From contig JAFNWA010000179.1 in NCBI GenBank assembly GCA_017383665.1, forward strand, positions 1 to 12,377: DNA of 12,377 bases. The letters are read 5' to 3'. The position numbers and the translations under genes are program-made. Each line of letters opens with the position of its first letter. The stretch's first letter is position 1. Below, piece by piece: positions 1 through 5,931 of the stretch. Under the pieces are notes generated by a model. That model ran no database searches, was not told the origin of the DNA, and was given only the letters and a program-made list of their open reading frames with translations. This DNA comes from Bacteroidaceae bacterium. Lineage in GTDB: Bacteria; Bacteroidota; Bacteroidia; Bacteroidales; Bacteroidaceae.

Positions 1-382
1 GGAGATGAAGATGTATAACGAGACACGCAAAATCATGCACAGCGACATCGAAGTGAGTGCACAGTGCGTGCGTGTTCCGGCTTTGCGTTCACACTCACAG
101 TCATTGTGGATTGAGACAGAACGCCCATTGAGCGTTGAGGAGGTTCGTTGCGCAATCGCCGATGGCGAAGGCCTCATCCTAATGGACTGCCCCGAGGATA
201 AGGTTTATCCAATGCCACTTTTCCTTGCCGGCCAGGATCCCGTTTATGTAGGCCGCATACGCAAGGACATCACAAACCCCAACGGCATATTGATGTGGAT
301 TGTAGGTGACCAGATTAAGAAAGGTGCTGCACTCAACGCTGTGCAGATTGCAGAGTACCTGATTGCACACCCACAGAAGTAA
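1..382 (+). CDS. asd: Aspartate-semialdehyde dehydrogenase, C-terminal part (5' end outside window)
   Basis: This cytoplasmic enzyme of the lysine/threonine/methionine pathway reduces aspartyl phosphate to aspartate semialdehyde with NADPH. The frame is open from base 2, so the gene begins upstream and the ATG at 5 is internal. About 127 codons remain, roughly the last third of a usual protein of about 335 residues. The visible family signatures are the RVPALRSHS stretch, which carries the conserved histidine used as active-site base, and the C-terminal helix GAALNAVQIAE that lines the substrate pocket. The TAA at 380-382 is followed 10 nt later by a long perfect hairpin that separates it from convergent rsgA. 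Family assignment is firm from these motifs; nothing can be said about the missing catalytic cysteine. Confidence 0.93.
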   Translation, partial: EMKMYNETRKIMHSDIEVSAQCVRVPALRSHSQSLWIETERPLSVEEVRCAIADGEGLILMDCPEDKVYPMPLFLAGQDPVYVGRIRKDITNPNGILMWIVGDQIKKGAALNAVQIAEYLIAHPQK

Positions 383-392
383 AAGATAAATT

Positions 393-446
393 GAATAAGA
401 TAAAGTTAAGGCTCGCCGCTTGGCGAGCCTTAACTTTATCTTATTC
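393..446. terminator. Two-way terminator-like hairpin between asd and rsgA, overlapping the rsgA stop
   Basis: A perfect 25-bp inverted repeat (arms 393-417 and 422-446) closes on a 4-nt loop (GCTT). The core is GC-rich (GCTCGCC/GGCGAGC) and the outer stem is A/T-rich. It lies between two convergent genes and can fold on either transcript. There is no pure T-run, so release may be weaker than at a classical intrinsic terminator; blocking of 3' exonucleases is an alternative role. The last codon and TAA stop of rsgA (446-441 on the minus strand) lie inside the stem. Confidence 0.82.
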
Positions 447-1379
447 CGATGCTCTGTATTTCCCTTCCTCTTTATCCTCAAGCATGCTCAGATAGGACTG
501 ATACCGCGAAGGGGCAATCTCACCCCGTTCAAGAGCAGCAAGCACCGCGCAACCCGGTTCATGAGTGTGGGTGCAGTTGCCATACTTGCAGTCCTTTGAT
601 AGTTCAAAGAACTCCACAAAGTAGTGCGAGATTTCCTCTACCTCCATGTCGTATGTTCCAAAGCCCTTGACTCCCGGAGTGTCCACAATGTAGCTGCCGG
701 GCATAAACTCGAACATCTCGGTATATGTAGTGGTGTGCATACCGGTGTCGTGCGTCTTTGAGATTTCACCCACACGCGCTGCAATCTGTGGTGCAACAGC
801 ATTCACAAGACTCGACTTGCCCACGCCCGAATTACCGGCAAGCAGGGAAACCTTGTCACGCATCATCTCTTTCAAAGATTCTACGCCACAGCCACCAACA
901 GCACTTGTGTGCAGGCACTTATAACCTATGCTCTCATAGAGGGCAGTCAGGTATTCAAGTTCCTCGCGCTCGTCGTCGTTGTAGAGATCAACCTTGTTGA
1001 ACACAAGCACAACGGGGACACGATATGCCTCGGCTGCCGCCAGGAAACGGTCTATGAATGTCGTTGCCGTTGTGGGGTGACTGACGGTGACAATGAGAAA
1101 GCATAAATCGAGGTTGGCTGCAAGGATATGCGATTGTTTGGAGAGGTTCGAAGCCTTGCGCACAATGTAGTTCTTGCGTTCAAGTATATCAACAATGTAT
1201 GCAGTGCCATCGTCACGCACATCAAACTTGACATGGTCGCCCACCGCCACAGGATTGGTGCTGCGTATTCCTTTTAGACGGAAATTGCCCTTTACCCTGC
1301 AATCAATGAGTGCACCGGCTGCCGTGCGCACGCCATAGACACTGCCCGAGCTCCTTACAACTGTTCCTTGCTCTGCCAT
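441..1379 (-). CDS. rsgA: Ribosome small subunit-dependent GTPase A (RsgA/YjeQ)
   Basis: Cytoplasmic GTPase that acts late in 30S subunit maturation, with its GTPase activity stimulated by the small subunit. The 312-residue length is normal. The N-terminal OB-fold region covers about residues 5-70. A circularly permuted GTPase domain follows, visible because the G4 motif NKVD (128-131) and G5-like TSA (158-160) come before the P-loop GNSGVGKS (182-189) and G3 DTPG (233-236). A C-terminal zinc knuckle has C264, C269, H271 and C277 in the family spacing. The ATG at 1379 lies 7 nt downstream of the frr stop, so the two are almost certainly co-transcribed, joining ribosome recycling and ribosome assembly. 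There is no clear Shine-Dalgarno sequence. All key motifs are intact. Confidence 0.97.
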   Translation of the reverse strand: MAEQGTVVRSSGSVYGVRTAAGALIDCRVKGNFRLKGIRSTNPVAVGDHVKFDVRDDGTAYIVDILERKNYIVRKASNLSKQSHILAANLDLCFLIVTVSHPTTATTFIDRFLAAAEAYRVPVVLVFNKVDLYNDDEREELEYLTALYESIGYKCLHTSAVGGCGVESLKEMMRDKVSLLAGNSGVGKSSLVNAVAPQIAARVGEISKTHDTGMHTTTYTEMFEFMPGSYIVDTPGVKGFGTYDMEVEEISHYFVEFFELSKDCKYGNCTHTHEPGCAVLAALERGEIAPSRYQSYLSMLEDKEEGKYRASE

Positions 1380-1386
1380 CCGCTGC

Positions 1387-1947
1387 TTACACAGTCATGA
1401 TTTCCTTCTCCTTGGCTGCGAAAATCTCCTCGGCCTTCTTGATGTACTTGTCGTGGATCTTCTGCAAGCTCTCCTCGCCGTCCTTTGCAACATCCTCGGG
1501 GGTGCCGTCCTTAACAGACTTCTTCATTACATCGATACCGTCGCGGCGCGCGTTGCGAATACTGATCTTTGCAGTCTCAAGCTCGTGAGAGCACTGCTTT
1601 ACCAAGTCCTTACGACGCTCACCTGTCAATGGTGGGATTGCAATGATAATAACCTCGCCGTTGTTGGCCGGCATGATACCTACCGGAGAGTCAATGATTG
1701 CCTTCTCGATTGGCGCAATCATATTCTTGTCCCAAGGTTTGATGGCAATGGTACGCATATCGGGGGTGGTAATTGTTGCCACATTGCTCAATGGCATCTC
1801 GGCACCGTATGAACTGACGCGTACACAGTCGAGCAAGTGAACATTCGCCTTGCCTGCGCGTATGTGTGAATACTCTTCCTCGAGGTGCATGATTGTCATC
1901 TGCATCATCTCCTCGGCATCATTTAAACAAGCTTTTACATCTATCAT
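1387..1947 (-). CDS. frr: Ribosome recycling factor
   Basis: RRF works with EF-G in the cytoplasm to split the post-termination ribosome from the mRNA. The 186-residue length is exactly that of the family. The two ends form the long three-helix bundle (about residues 1-30 and 105-186), with domain II between them. Recognisable conserved blocks are HIRAGKANVHLLD (28-40), the YG...PLSNVA segment (47-57), LTGERRK (107-113) and RNARRD (131-136). It is the first gene of a two-gene operon with rsgA. The start at 1947 is preceded by an A/T-rich leader without a Shine-Dalgarno sequence. The usual bacterial neighbours tsf/pyrH are not adjacent here, so frr has its own promoter region in the divergent gap to its right. 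Confidence 0.97.
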   Translation of the reverse strand: MIDVKACLNDAEEMMQMTIMHLEEEYSHIRAGKANVHLLDCVRVSSYGAEMPLSNVATITTPDMRTIAIKPWDKNMIAPIEKAIIDSPVGIMPANNGEVIIIAIPPLTGERRKDLVKQCSHELETAKISIRNARRDGIDVMKKSVKDGTPEDVAKDGEESLQKIHDKYIKKAEEIFAAKEKEIMTV

Positions 1948-1984
1948 AAATTCAAGTATTTATTGTTTCATATAAAATCTATTG

Positions 1985-1992
1985 CGAATATA
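1985..1992 (-). promoter_or_regulatory. Putative -7 element for frr-rsgA
   Basis: On the minus strand this reads TATATTCG, one base from the Bacteroidetes TAnnTTTG -7 consensus, about 40 nt upstream of the frr start. A -33 TTTG is not clear at the expected distance; only a TTG-containing stretch sits slightly too far upstream. The call rests mainly on position and the -7 match. Confidence 0.45.
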
Positions 1993-2032
1993 GCACAAAC
2001 GAGCGGAAAATTGCACAATTGGAGAGAAAAAG

Positions 2033-2063
2033 TTCACTTATTTACCGTAAATCACTATATTCG
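2033..2063 (+). promoter_or_regulatory. Putative promoter for the DUF2007-type gene
   Basis: TATATTCG at 2056-2063 matches TAnnTTTG with one mismatch, and TTCA at 2033-2036 stands 19 nt upstream in the place of TTTG. The predicted transcript would start near 2070 and carry a leader of about 135 nt before the ATG at 2206. That leader contains a small hairpin (CGAAG/CTTCG near 2127-2142) and two copies of AAACAGTTT. The -33 match is weak. Confidence 0.4.
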
Positions 2064-2194
2064 CACAGGGATAACCAACAAACGGACTGTGCAAGGTGTT
2101 TTACAACTAAGAAACAGTTTAAGCTGCGAAGTTTATGCTTCGGTTTGTTTTAATTCTCAAACAATCGCGAAATAAATTCAAACAGTTTCTAAAA

Positions 2195-2201
2195 AAGGAG
2201 G
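2195..2201 (+). promoter_or_regulatory. Strong Shine-Dalgarno sequence before the DUF2007-type gene
   Basis: AAGGAGG lies only 4 nt before the ATG at 2206 and is complementary to the anti-Shine-Dalgarno end of 16S rRNA. It fixes the start codon. It stands out because the other starts in this window have A/T-rich leaders without such a motif. Confidence 0.75.
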
Positions 2202-2205
2202 TTAT

Positions 2206-2439
2206 ATGGTCGATGTAAACAAAGAGAAACTTGTGACGGTTTTTGCCGGCACGGTGTGGCAGGCCGAACTGATTAAAGGCTTGCTCGACGCAAACGGGAT
2301 TCCTTGTGCAATAATGGACGAGACTATCGGTGCGGTGACATCGTCATACGCCGGGCTCGAGGGCGATGTGCTTGTAGTAGTTCCCGAAGATGAGAAAGCG
2401 CAGGCACTTAGAGTAATTGAGCAGAACAGGCAGGAGTGA
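2206..2439 (+). CDS. Small DUF2007-type protein (putative signal-transducing family)
   Basis: A 77-residue soluble protein without signal peptide or membrane segment. It resembles the DUF2007 family, a small alpha/beta fold annotated as putative signal transduction. The family pattern is visible: an opening strand (LVTVFAGTVW, 9-18), a helix with AELIKGLLDANGIPC (20-34), a middle segment ending in a hydrophobic strand (GDVLVVVPEDE, 53-63), and a closing helix in which residues are spaced as A..LRVIEQ. The molecular role of the family is not established. The start is fixed by a very good Shine-Dalgarno sequence. The gene stands alone between frr (divergent) and rplS (convergent). Family recognition is from pattern and size only. 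Confidence 0.8.
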   Translation: MVDVNKEKLVTVFAGTVWQAELIKGLLDANGIPCAIMDETIGAVTSSYAGLEGDVLVVVPEDEKAQALRVIEQNRQE

Positions 2440-2458
2440 ATGCAAACCTGTATATACA

Positions 2459-2488
2459 AAAAATGCAGCCTCATGAGGCTGCATTTTT
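2459..2488. terminator. Two-way intrinsic terminator between the DUF2007-type gene and rplS
   Basis: A perfect 30-nt palindrome: five A, then ATGCAGCCTCA paired with its complement, then five T, centred between 2473 and 2474. Because each outer arm gives a U-run on the opposite transcript, it can end transcription from both convergent genes. Confidence 0.92.
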
Positions 2489-2510
2489 ATGTTTGATCTA
2501 ACCCGGGCAA

Positions 2511-2861
2511 TTAGGCCTTCAACTCCTTGATACGAGCCTTCTTACCTGTGAGGGCACGCAAATAGTAAAGTTTTGCACGGCGAACACGACCAAGCTTATT
2601 TACAGTGATGCTGTCGATAGCTGGTGAGTTCAAAGGGAAGATACGCTCAACGCCTACAGTACCAGACATCTTACGTACTGTGAAACGCTTCTCGTGACCG
2701 TGACCGCTGATGCGGATAACAACACCACGATACATCTGGATACGCTCCTTTGTTCCCTCAATGATCTTGTAAGCTACTGTGATTGTATCACCTGGGTGAA
2801 ACTCCATTTCGCGCTTTACATCAGTAGCAAATGCTTCTTTAGCAATTTTAATAAAATCCAT
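2511..2861 (-). CDS. rplS: 50S ribosomal protein L19
   Basis: Structural protein of the large ribosomal subunit, located at the interface with the 30S subunit. The 116-residue length is typical. Conserved blocks visible are FHPGDTI (21-27), GVVIRISGHG (46-55), GVERIFPLNSP (70-80) and RRAKLYYLR (94-102), followed by a basic tail. The start at 2861 is preceded by an A-rich leader with no Shine-Dalgarno sequence. In many bacteria rplS follows trmD/rimM; here it is a single gene with its own promoter about 90 nt upstream, divergent from the 5'-nucleotidase genes. Confidence 0.97.
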   Translation of the reverse strand: MDFIKIAKEAFATDVKREMEFHPGDTITVAYKIIEGTKERIQMYRGVVIRISGHGHEKRFTVRKMSGTVGVERIFPLNSPAIDSITVNKLGRVRRAKLYYLRALTGKKARIKELKA

Positions 2862-2947
2862 TTTTTTGATTTGTTAAATTGTTCAATCATTCAAACGCAA
2901 CATATCAAGTTACTCTTCCTTGACAGCGATTACGCCGAAAGCGGGGA

Positions 2948-2979
2948 CAAAGATAGGACTTTTTTTGTTCATAACCAAA
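2948..2979 (-). promoter_or_regulatory. Promoter of rplS
   Basis: On the minus strand, TTTG (2979-2976) is followed after exactly 20 nt by TATCTTTG (2955-2948), a full match to the Bacteroidetes primary sigma consensus TTTG-N19-21-TAnnTTTG. Transcription should start near 2941, giving an 80-nt leader ahead of rplS. Confidence 0.8.
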
Positions 2980-3003
2980 TGTTGGCCATTATTTTGGGCT
3001 TTG

Positions 3004-3035
3004 TTTGCATTTCTGCACTATAAGCACTACCTTTG
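3004..3035 (+). promoter_or_regulatory. Promoter of the split 5'-nucleotidase operon
   Basis: TTTG (3004-3007), 20 nt spacer, TACCTTTG (3028-3035): a full match to the Bacteroidetes consensus. The predicted transcript begins near 3042, only about a dozen bases before the ATG at 3055, which supports that start over the upstream in-frame ATG at 2920. It stands back to back with the rplS promoter. Confidence 0.8.
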
Positions 3036-3054
3036 GAAGTATAAATATTGTTTT

Positions 3055-3825
3055 ATGAGACACACATTTTTGGCATTAATTGCGTTGCTCACGCTCCTTA
3101 CGGGATGTGCAAAAAAGGAGCAGCCGGTAAAGGACGGGGCGGCAGTAAAAATCGAGGCCGGGAACATCAAGGTGGTTGCCGTAGAAAAGAGTGACGGTGC
3201 AGATGAAATACGCGCCATCCTTGAGCGCGACAAGGCAAAGATCGACAGCATAAAGAGTCCGGTACTTGGCGAGGCTGCAATGGCTATGGAGAAGTATATC
3301 CCCGAGAGTCCTCTAATGAACTTTGCAGCCGATGCGCTAATGGAGATGGCACAGCGCCACAGCACACAAAAGGTGGATATTGCGCTTACCAACAAAGGCG
3401 GACTGCGCAGCGACATTGCTGCCGGCGCTATAACATTCGGCGATGTTTACAATGTGTTCACCTTTGACAACAGGCTCGCATTCCTGACCCTTAATGGCGA
3501 ACAACTATTACAACTGTGCGGTGAAATTGCCAAAGCAGGTGGCGAGGCTGTAAGTGGCATGCGTCTTATAATAACCAAGGAAGGCAAATTAGTTGACGCT
3601 ACTGTTGCAGGGCAAGCAATAAATCCACAGGCCAAATATCGCATTGCAACGCTCGACTATCTTGCACAGGGCAATGACAACCTCACAACCCTTGCACAAG
3701 GCAGCAACCTCAAGGTCACCAAGCACATGTTGCGCGACCTTATGGTTGAATATATAAAGGAACAGAGCGCAAAAGGCCTTAAAATCAAAGCCAATTGCGA
3801 CGGACGCATAACAATCGAAGAATAA
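3055..3825 (+). CDS. 5'-nucleotidase C-terminal-domain lipoprotein
   Basis: A 256-residue exported lipoprotein. The signal peptide ends in the lipobox LTGC, with lipidated Cys18, so it should be anchored to a membrane facing the periplasm or outside. Residues about 65-245 match the substrate-binding C-terminal domain of UshA-type 5'-nucleotidases: ALTNKGGLRSDI (110-121), the GDVYNVFTFDN block (129-139) that supplies base-stacking aromatics, and DYLAQGND (201-208). The metallophosphoesterase domain that normally precedes it is absent and is encoded by the next gene, 5 nt downstream, so the two products probably form one enzyme. The start at 3055 is chosen because it yields the lipoprotein signal and sits just behind a consensus promoter; the longer frame from 2920 would run through both divergent promoters. 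Confidence 0.9.
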   Translation: MRHTFLALIALLTLLTGCAKKEQPVKDGAAVKIEAGNIKVVAVEKSDGADEIRAILERDKAKIDSIKSPVLGEAAMAMEKYIPESPLMNFAADALMEMAQRHSTQKVDIALTNKGGLRSDIAAGAITFGDVYNVFTFDNRLAFLTLNGEQLLQLCGEIAKAGGEAVSGMRLIITKEGKLVDATVAGQAINPQAKYRIATLDYLAQGNDNLTTLAQGSNLKVTKHMLRDLMVEYIKEQSAKGLKIKANCDGRITIEE

Positions 3826-3830
3826 TAGCC

Positions 3831-4637
3831 ATGAGAAAAATAATATTCACACTTGCACTCATAATCTGCTGCGGCGTTACAGCGCAGAATAAAGTAACCA
3901 TACTGCACACCAACGACACCCACAGCTGCATAGAACCCGAGAGGAATGGTGGTGCAGGAGCACTGAACCGTGCCCTACTCATTGAGCACATTGCAGACTC
4001 TGTTGGAAGGGAAAACATGCTGTTGCTCGACTGCGGTGACTTTTCACAAGGGTCGCTCTATTACAACTGTTTCAAGGGAAGTACCGAGGTGGAAATAATG
4101 AACGCAATGGGCTATGATGCCGGAACAATAGGCAACCATGAACTTGACTACGGGCTCGACAACTTTGCCAGGCTTGTAAAAATGGCCGAGTTCGAGGTAC
4201 TGTGCGCCAACTACGATTTTACCGGTACCGTTTGCGAGGGGCTTGTCAAGCCATATACCATTATAGAACGGGGCGGAAAGAAGATTGGAATCTTCGGGCT
4301 CTCGCCCGACCCAAGGGGCCTTGTATCGCAAGAGAACTACGCCGGCATAAAATTCCTTTCACCCGTTGAAGCGGCCAACACCTGTGTTACCGAACTTAAA
4401 AAGGCCGGTTGCGACGCCATCGTGTGCCTCTCGCACCTGGGCTGGAAGATAAAGAACGAGTATAACGATGAACGGTTGGTTGCAGAGACATACGGTATTG
4501 ATGTAATCTTGGGCGGACATTCGCACGACTATTTTGAAAAACCCATCATATACAAGAATCGCGATGGCAAAGATGTAATCATGCAACAGATGGGCAAGAA
4601 CGGTCGCCAACTTGGTTTTGTAACACTCTCTTTTTAA
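3831..4637 (+). CDS. Exported metallophosphoesterase (5'-nucleotidase catalytic domain)
   Basis: A 268-residue periplasmic enzyme of the UshA/5'-nucleotidase metallophosphoesterase family, expected to remove phosphate from nucleotides or related esters with two metal ions. The signal peptide ends near VTA-Q (cleavage after residue 18). All five metal-binding motifs are present: HTNDTH (26-31), GD at 69-70, GNHE (101-104), SHLGW (201-205) and GGHSH (228-232). The protein ends after the catalytic domain; the C-terminal nucleotide-binding domain is the separate lipoprotein encoded just upstream, so the usual domain order is reversed at gene level. The ATG at 3831 is preferred to the in-frame one at 3795 because it begins the signal peptide and avoids overlap. 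No clear terminator follows. Confidence 0.92.
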   Translation: MRKIIFTLALIICCGVTAQNKVTILHTNDTHSCIEPERNGGAGALNRALLIEHIADSVGRENMLLLDCGDFSQGSLYYNCFKGSTEVEIMNAMGYDAGTIGNHELDYGLDNFARLVKMAEFEVLCANYDFTGTVCEGLVKPYTIIERGGKKIGIFGLSPDPRGLVSQENYAGIKFLSPVEAANTCVTELKKAGCDAIVCLSHLGWKIKNEYNDERLVAETYGIDVILGGHSHDYFEKPIIYKNRDGKDVIMQQMGKNGRQLGFVTLSF

Positions 4638-4679
4638 GCCGCTGATGTGTTAAATAATGTAACCACCGTCATTTATTGA

Positions 4680-4687
4680 TATATTTG
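4680..4687 (+). promoter_or_regulatory. Putative -7 element for the thioredoxin-family gene
   Basis: TATATTTG matches TAnnTTTG fully and lies 51 nt before the ATG at 4739. No TTTG is seen 19-21 nt upstream, so the -33 half is poor. It supports a separate transcript for this gene and the downstream start rather than the ATG at 4676. Confidence 0.5.
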
Positions 4688-4738
4688 AACTATTTTAGCG
4701 ACCGGTTTTTGAAAATTAACTTTAAAAAGAAATACACT

Positions 4739-5815
4739 ATGAAAATCTTATCGACAATAGCATTGGCCATTTTTGCCATGACTGCAAGTGCGCAGAGCTA
4801 TACAATCACAGGCAAAGCCGATGAATCATCAAATGGCAAGACTGCATTTCTCATAGACCAGAACACAGCAAAGGTTTGCGATTCATGCATAATTGCAAGT
4901 GGCACATTCAAATTTGAGAGCAACATATCAGGAGAAAAAGTTCTTGAGGTAAATATCGACAAGAGCCGTCGCAACAAGGCGGTAGTTCTTGTTGCTACAG
5001 GAACAAACGCAACAGTTGACTTCACAACACGCCCGGCATCTGTCACCGACAACGGAGGTTACAACGACAAGTATGCAGCAATGATGGAGGCAGTTACAAA
5101 GGCCGGAGAAGCTGTCAATGCAAAAGCTGAGCAGATGATGAACGAAGGCAAGTCACGCGAAGAGATCGCAGCAGCCGTAACCCCCGACATTGAGGCTGTC
5201 TATGACATCTACCGCAATGCCATCAAGGACAACAAGGACAACATACTCGGTGCTTATGTGGCAGCAATCTCTGCACGCCAGTTCTACACAAACCTTAAGG
5301 AGGTTGACGAGCTCATTGCAACAGTAAAGTATGCCGGAGAGATGGCAGCCATAAAGAGTCTGCGCCTGAACTATGCAAAAGCAGAAGCTACACAGGCCGG
5401 CAAGATGTTTGTTGATTTCACAGGTTACACAGTTGACGGCAAGGCTTCAAAACTTTCGGACTATGTAGGTAAAGGCAAGTATGTGCTTGTTGATTTCTGG
5501 GCAAGTTGGTGTGGTCCCTGCAAGGGCGAGATTCCCAACCTCATTGAATTGCAGAACAAGTTCGGCGGCGACAAATTCACCGTACTCGGTGTAAATGTTT
5601 GGGACGACGAGGCAGCATTCAAGGCAGCTCTAACCGAAGAAGGCATCACATATCCCCAGATATTCATTCCACAGGGAAACAAGGACAATGCCACAGAGAT
5701 GTATGGCATCCAGGGTATTCCACAGATAATTCTTTTCGCTCCGGACGGCACAATCGTACAGCGCGATCTCCGTGGTCAGGGCATGAAAGATTTGGTTGAA
5801 AGCAAGGTAAAGTAA
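4739..5815 (+). CDS. Periplasmic TlpA/ResA-like thioredoxin with N-terminal DUF4369-like domain
   Basis: A 358-residue exported thiol-disulfide protein. The signal peptide covers residues 1-18 (ending TASA-Q). Residues about 20-100 form a beta-rich region like DUF4369, with the typical DS...GTFKFE pattern (48-60). A helical linker (about 108-220) follows, then a thioredoxin fold of the AhpC/TSA-TlpA type (about 222-358) with the active-site WCGPC (257-261) and the cis-proline at 328 in GIPQI. Such proteins in Bacteroidetes reduce or exchange disulfides in the cell envelope; the natural partner is unknown. Cysteines at 47 and 50 form an extra CxxC in the N-terminal domain. The start at 4739 gives the signal peptide; the in-frame ATG at 4676 would put a long charged stretch in front of it. 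It is transcribed alone. Confidence 0.93.
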   Translation: MKILSTIALAIFAMTASAQSYTITGKADESSNGKTAFLIDQNTAKVCDSCIIASGTFKFESNISGEKVLEVNIDKSRRNKAVVLVATGTNATVDFTTRPASVTDNGGYNDKYAAMMEAVTKAGEAVNAKAEQMMNEGKSREEIAAAVTPDIEAVYDIYRNAIKDNKDNILGAYVAAISARQFYTNLKEVDELIATVKYAGEMAAIKSLRLNYAKAEATQAGKMFVDFTGYTVDGKASKLSDYVGKGKYVLVDFWASWCGPCKGEIPNLIELQNKFGGDKFTVLGVNVWDDEAAFKAALTEEGITYPQIFIPQGNKDNATEMYGIQGIPQIILFAPDGTIVQRDLRGQGMKDLVESKVK

Positions 5816-5835
5816 CACCATTACAGAGAGCATAG

Positions 5836-5875
5836 AAAATGATGACAATCGCCAGCGCAATTGTCATCATTTTTT
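5836..5875 (+). terminator. Intrinsic terminator of the thioredoxin-family gene
   Basis: The arms 5836-5849 and 5860-5873 pair perfectly over 14 bp (AAAATGATGACAAT with its complement) around a 10-nt loop, and a T-run (5870-5875) follows. It starts 20 nt after the stop codon. Confidence 0.88.
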
Positions 5876-5899
5876 ATGCTTATATTTATGTAAAAGTAT

Positions 5900-5907
5900 T
5901 ATCTTCG
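5900..5907 (+). promoter_or_regulatory. Putative -7 element for the S46 peptidase operon
   Basis: TATCTTCG is one base from TAnnTTTG and lies 24 nt before the ATG at 5932. The expected -33 position falls at the end of the preceding terminator and does not read TTTG, so this is a partial match. Confidence 0.45.
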
Positions 5908-5931
5908 CATTGTTTATAGCATACTACTACT

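Noticed and set aside
1963..2175. 70-codon plus-strand frame in the frr / DUF2007-type intergenic region
   Set aside because: It overlaps both predicted divergent promoters, its product has no recognisable pattern, and it ends just before a well-marked gene start. Better explained as non-coding leader.
2920..3054. Upstream extension of the 5'-nucleotidase lipoprotein to the ATG at 2920
   Set aside because: The added residues run through two consensus promoters, and the signal peptide plus lipobox begins cleanly at 3055.
3795..3830. Upstream start for the metallophosphoesterase at 3795
   Set aside because: It would overlap the previous gene's end and place charged residues before the signal peptide; the ATG at 3831 is correct.
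4676..4738. Upstream start for the thioredoxin-family gene at 4676
   Set aside because: It overlaps the -7 element at 4680-4687 and buries the signal peptide behind 21 residues.
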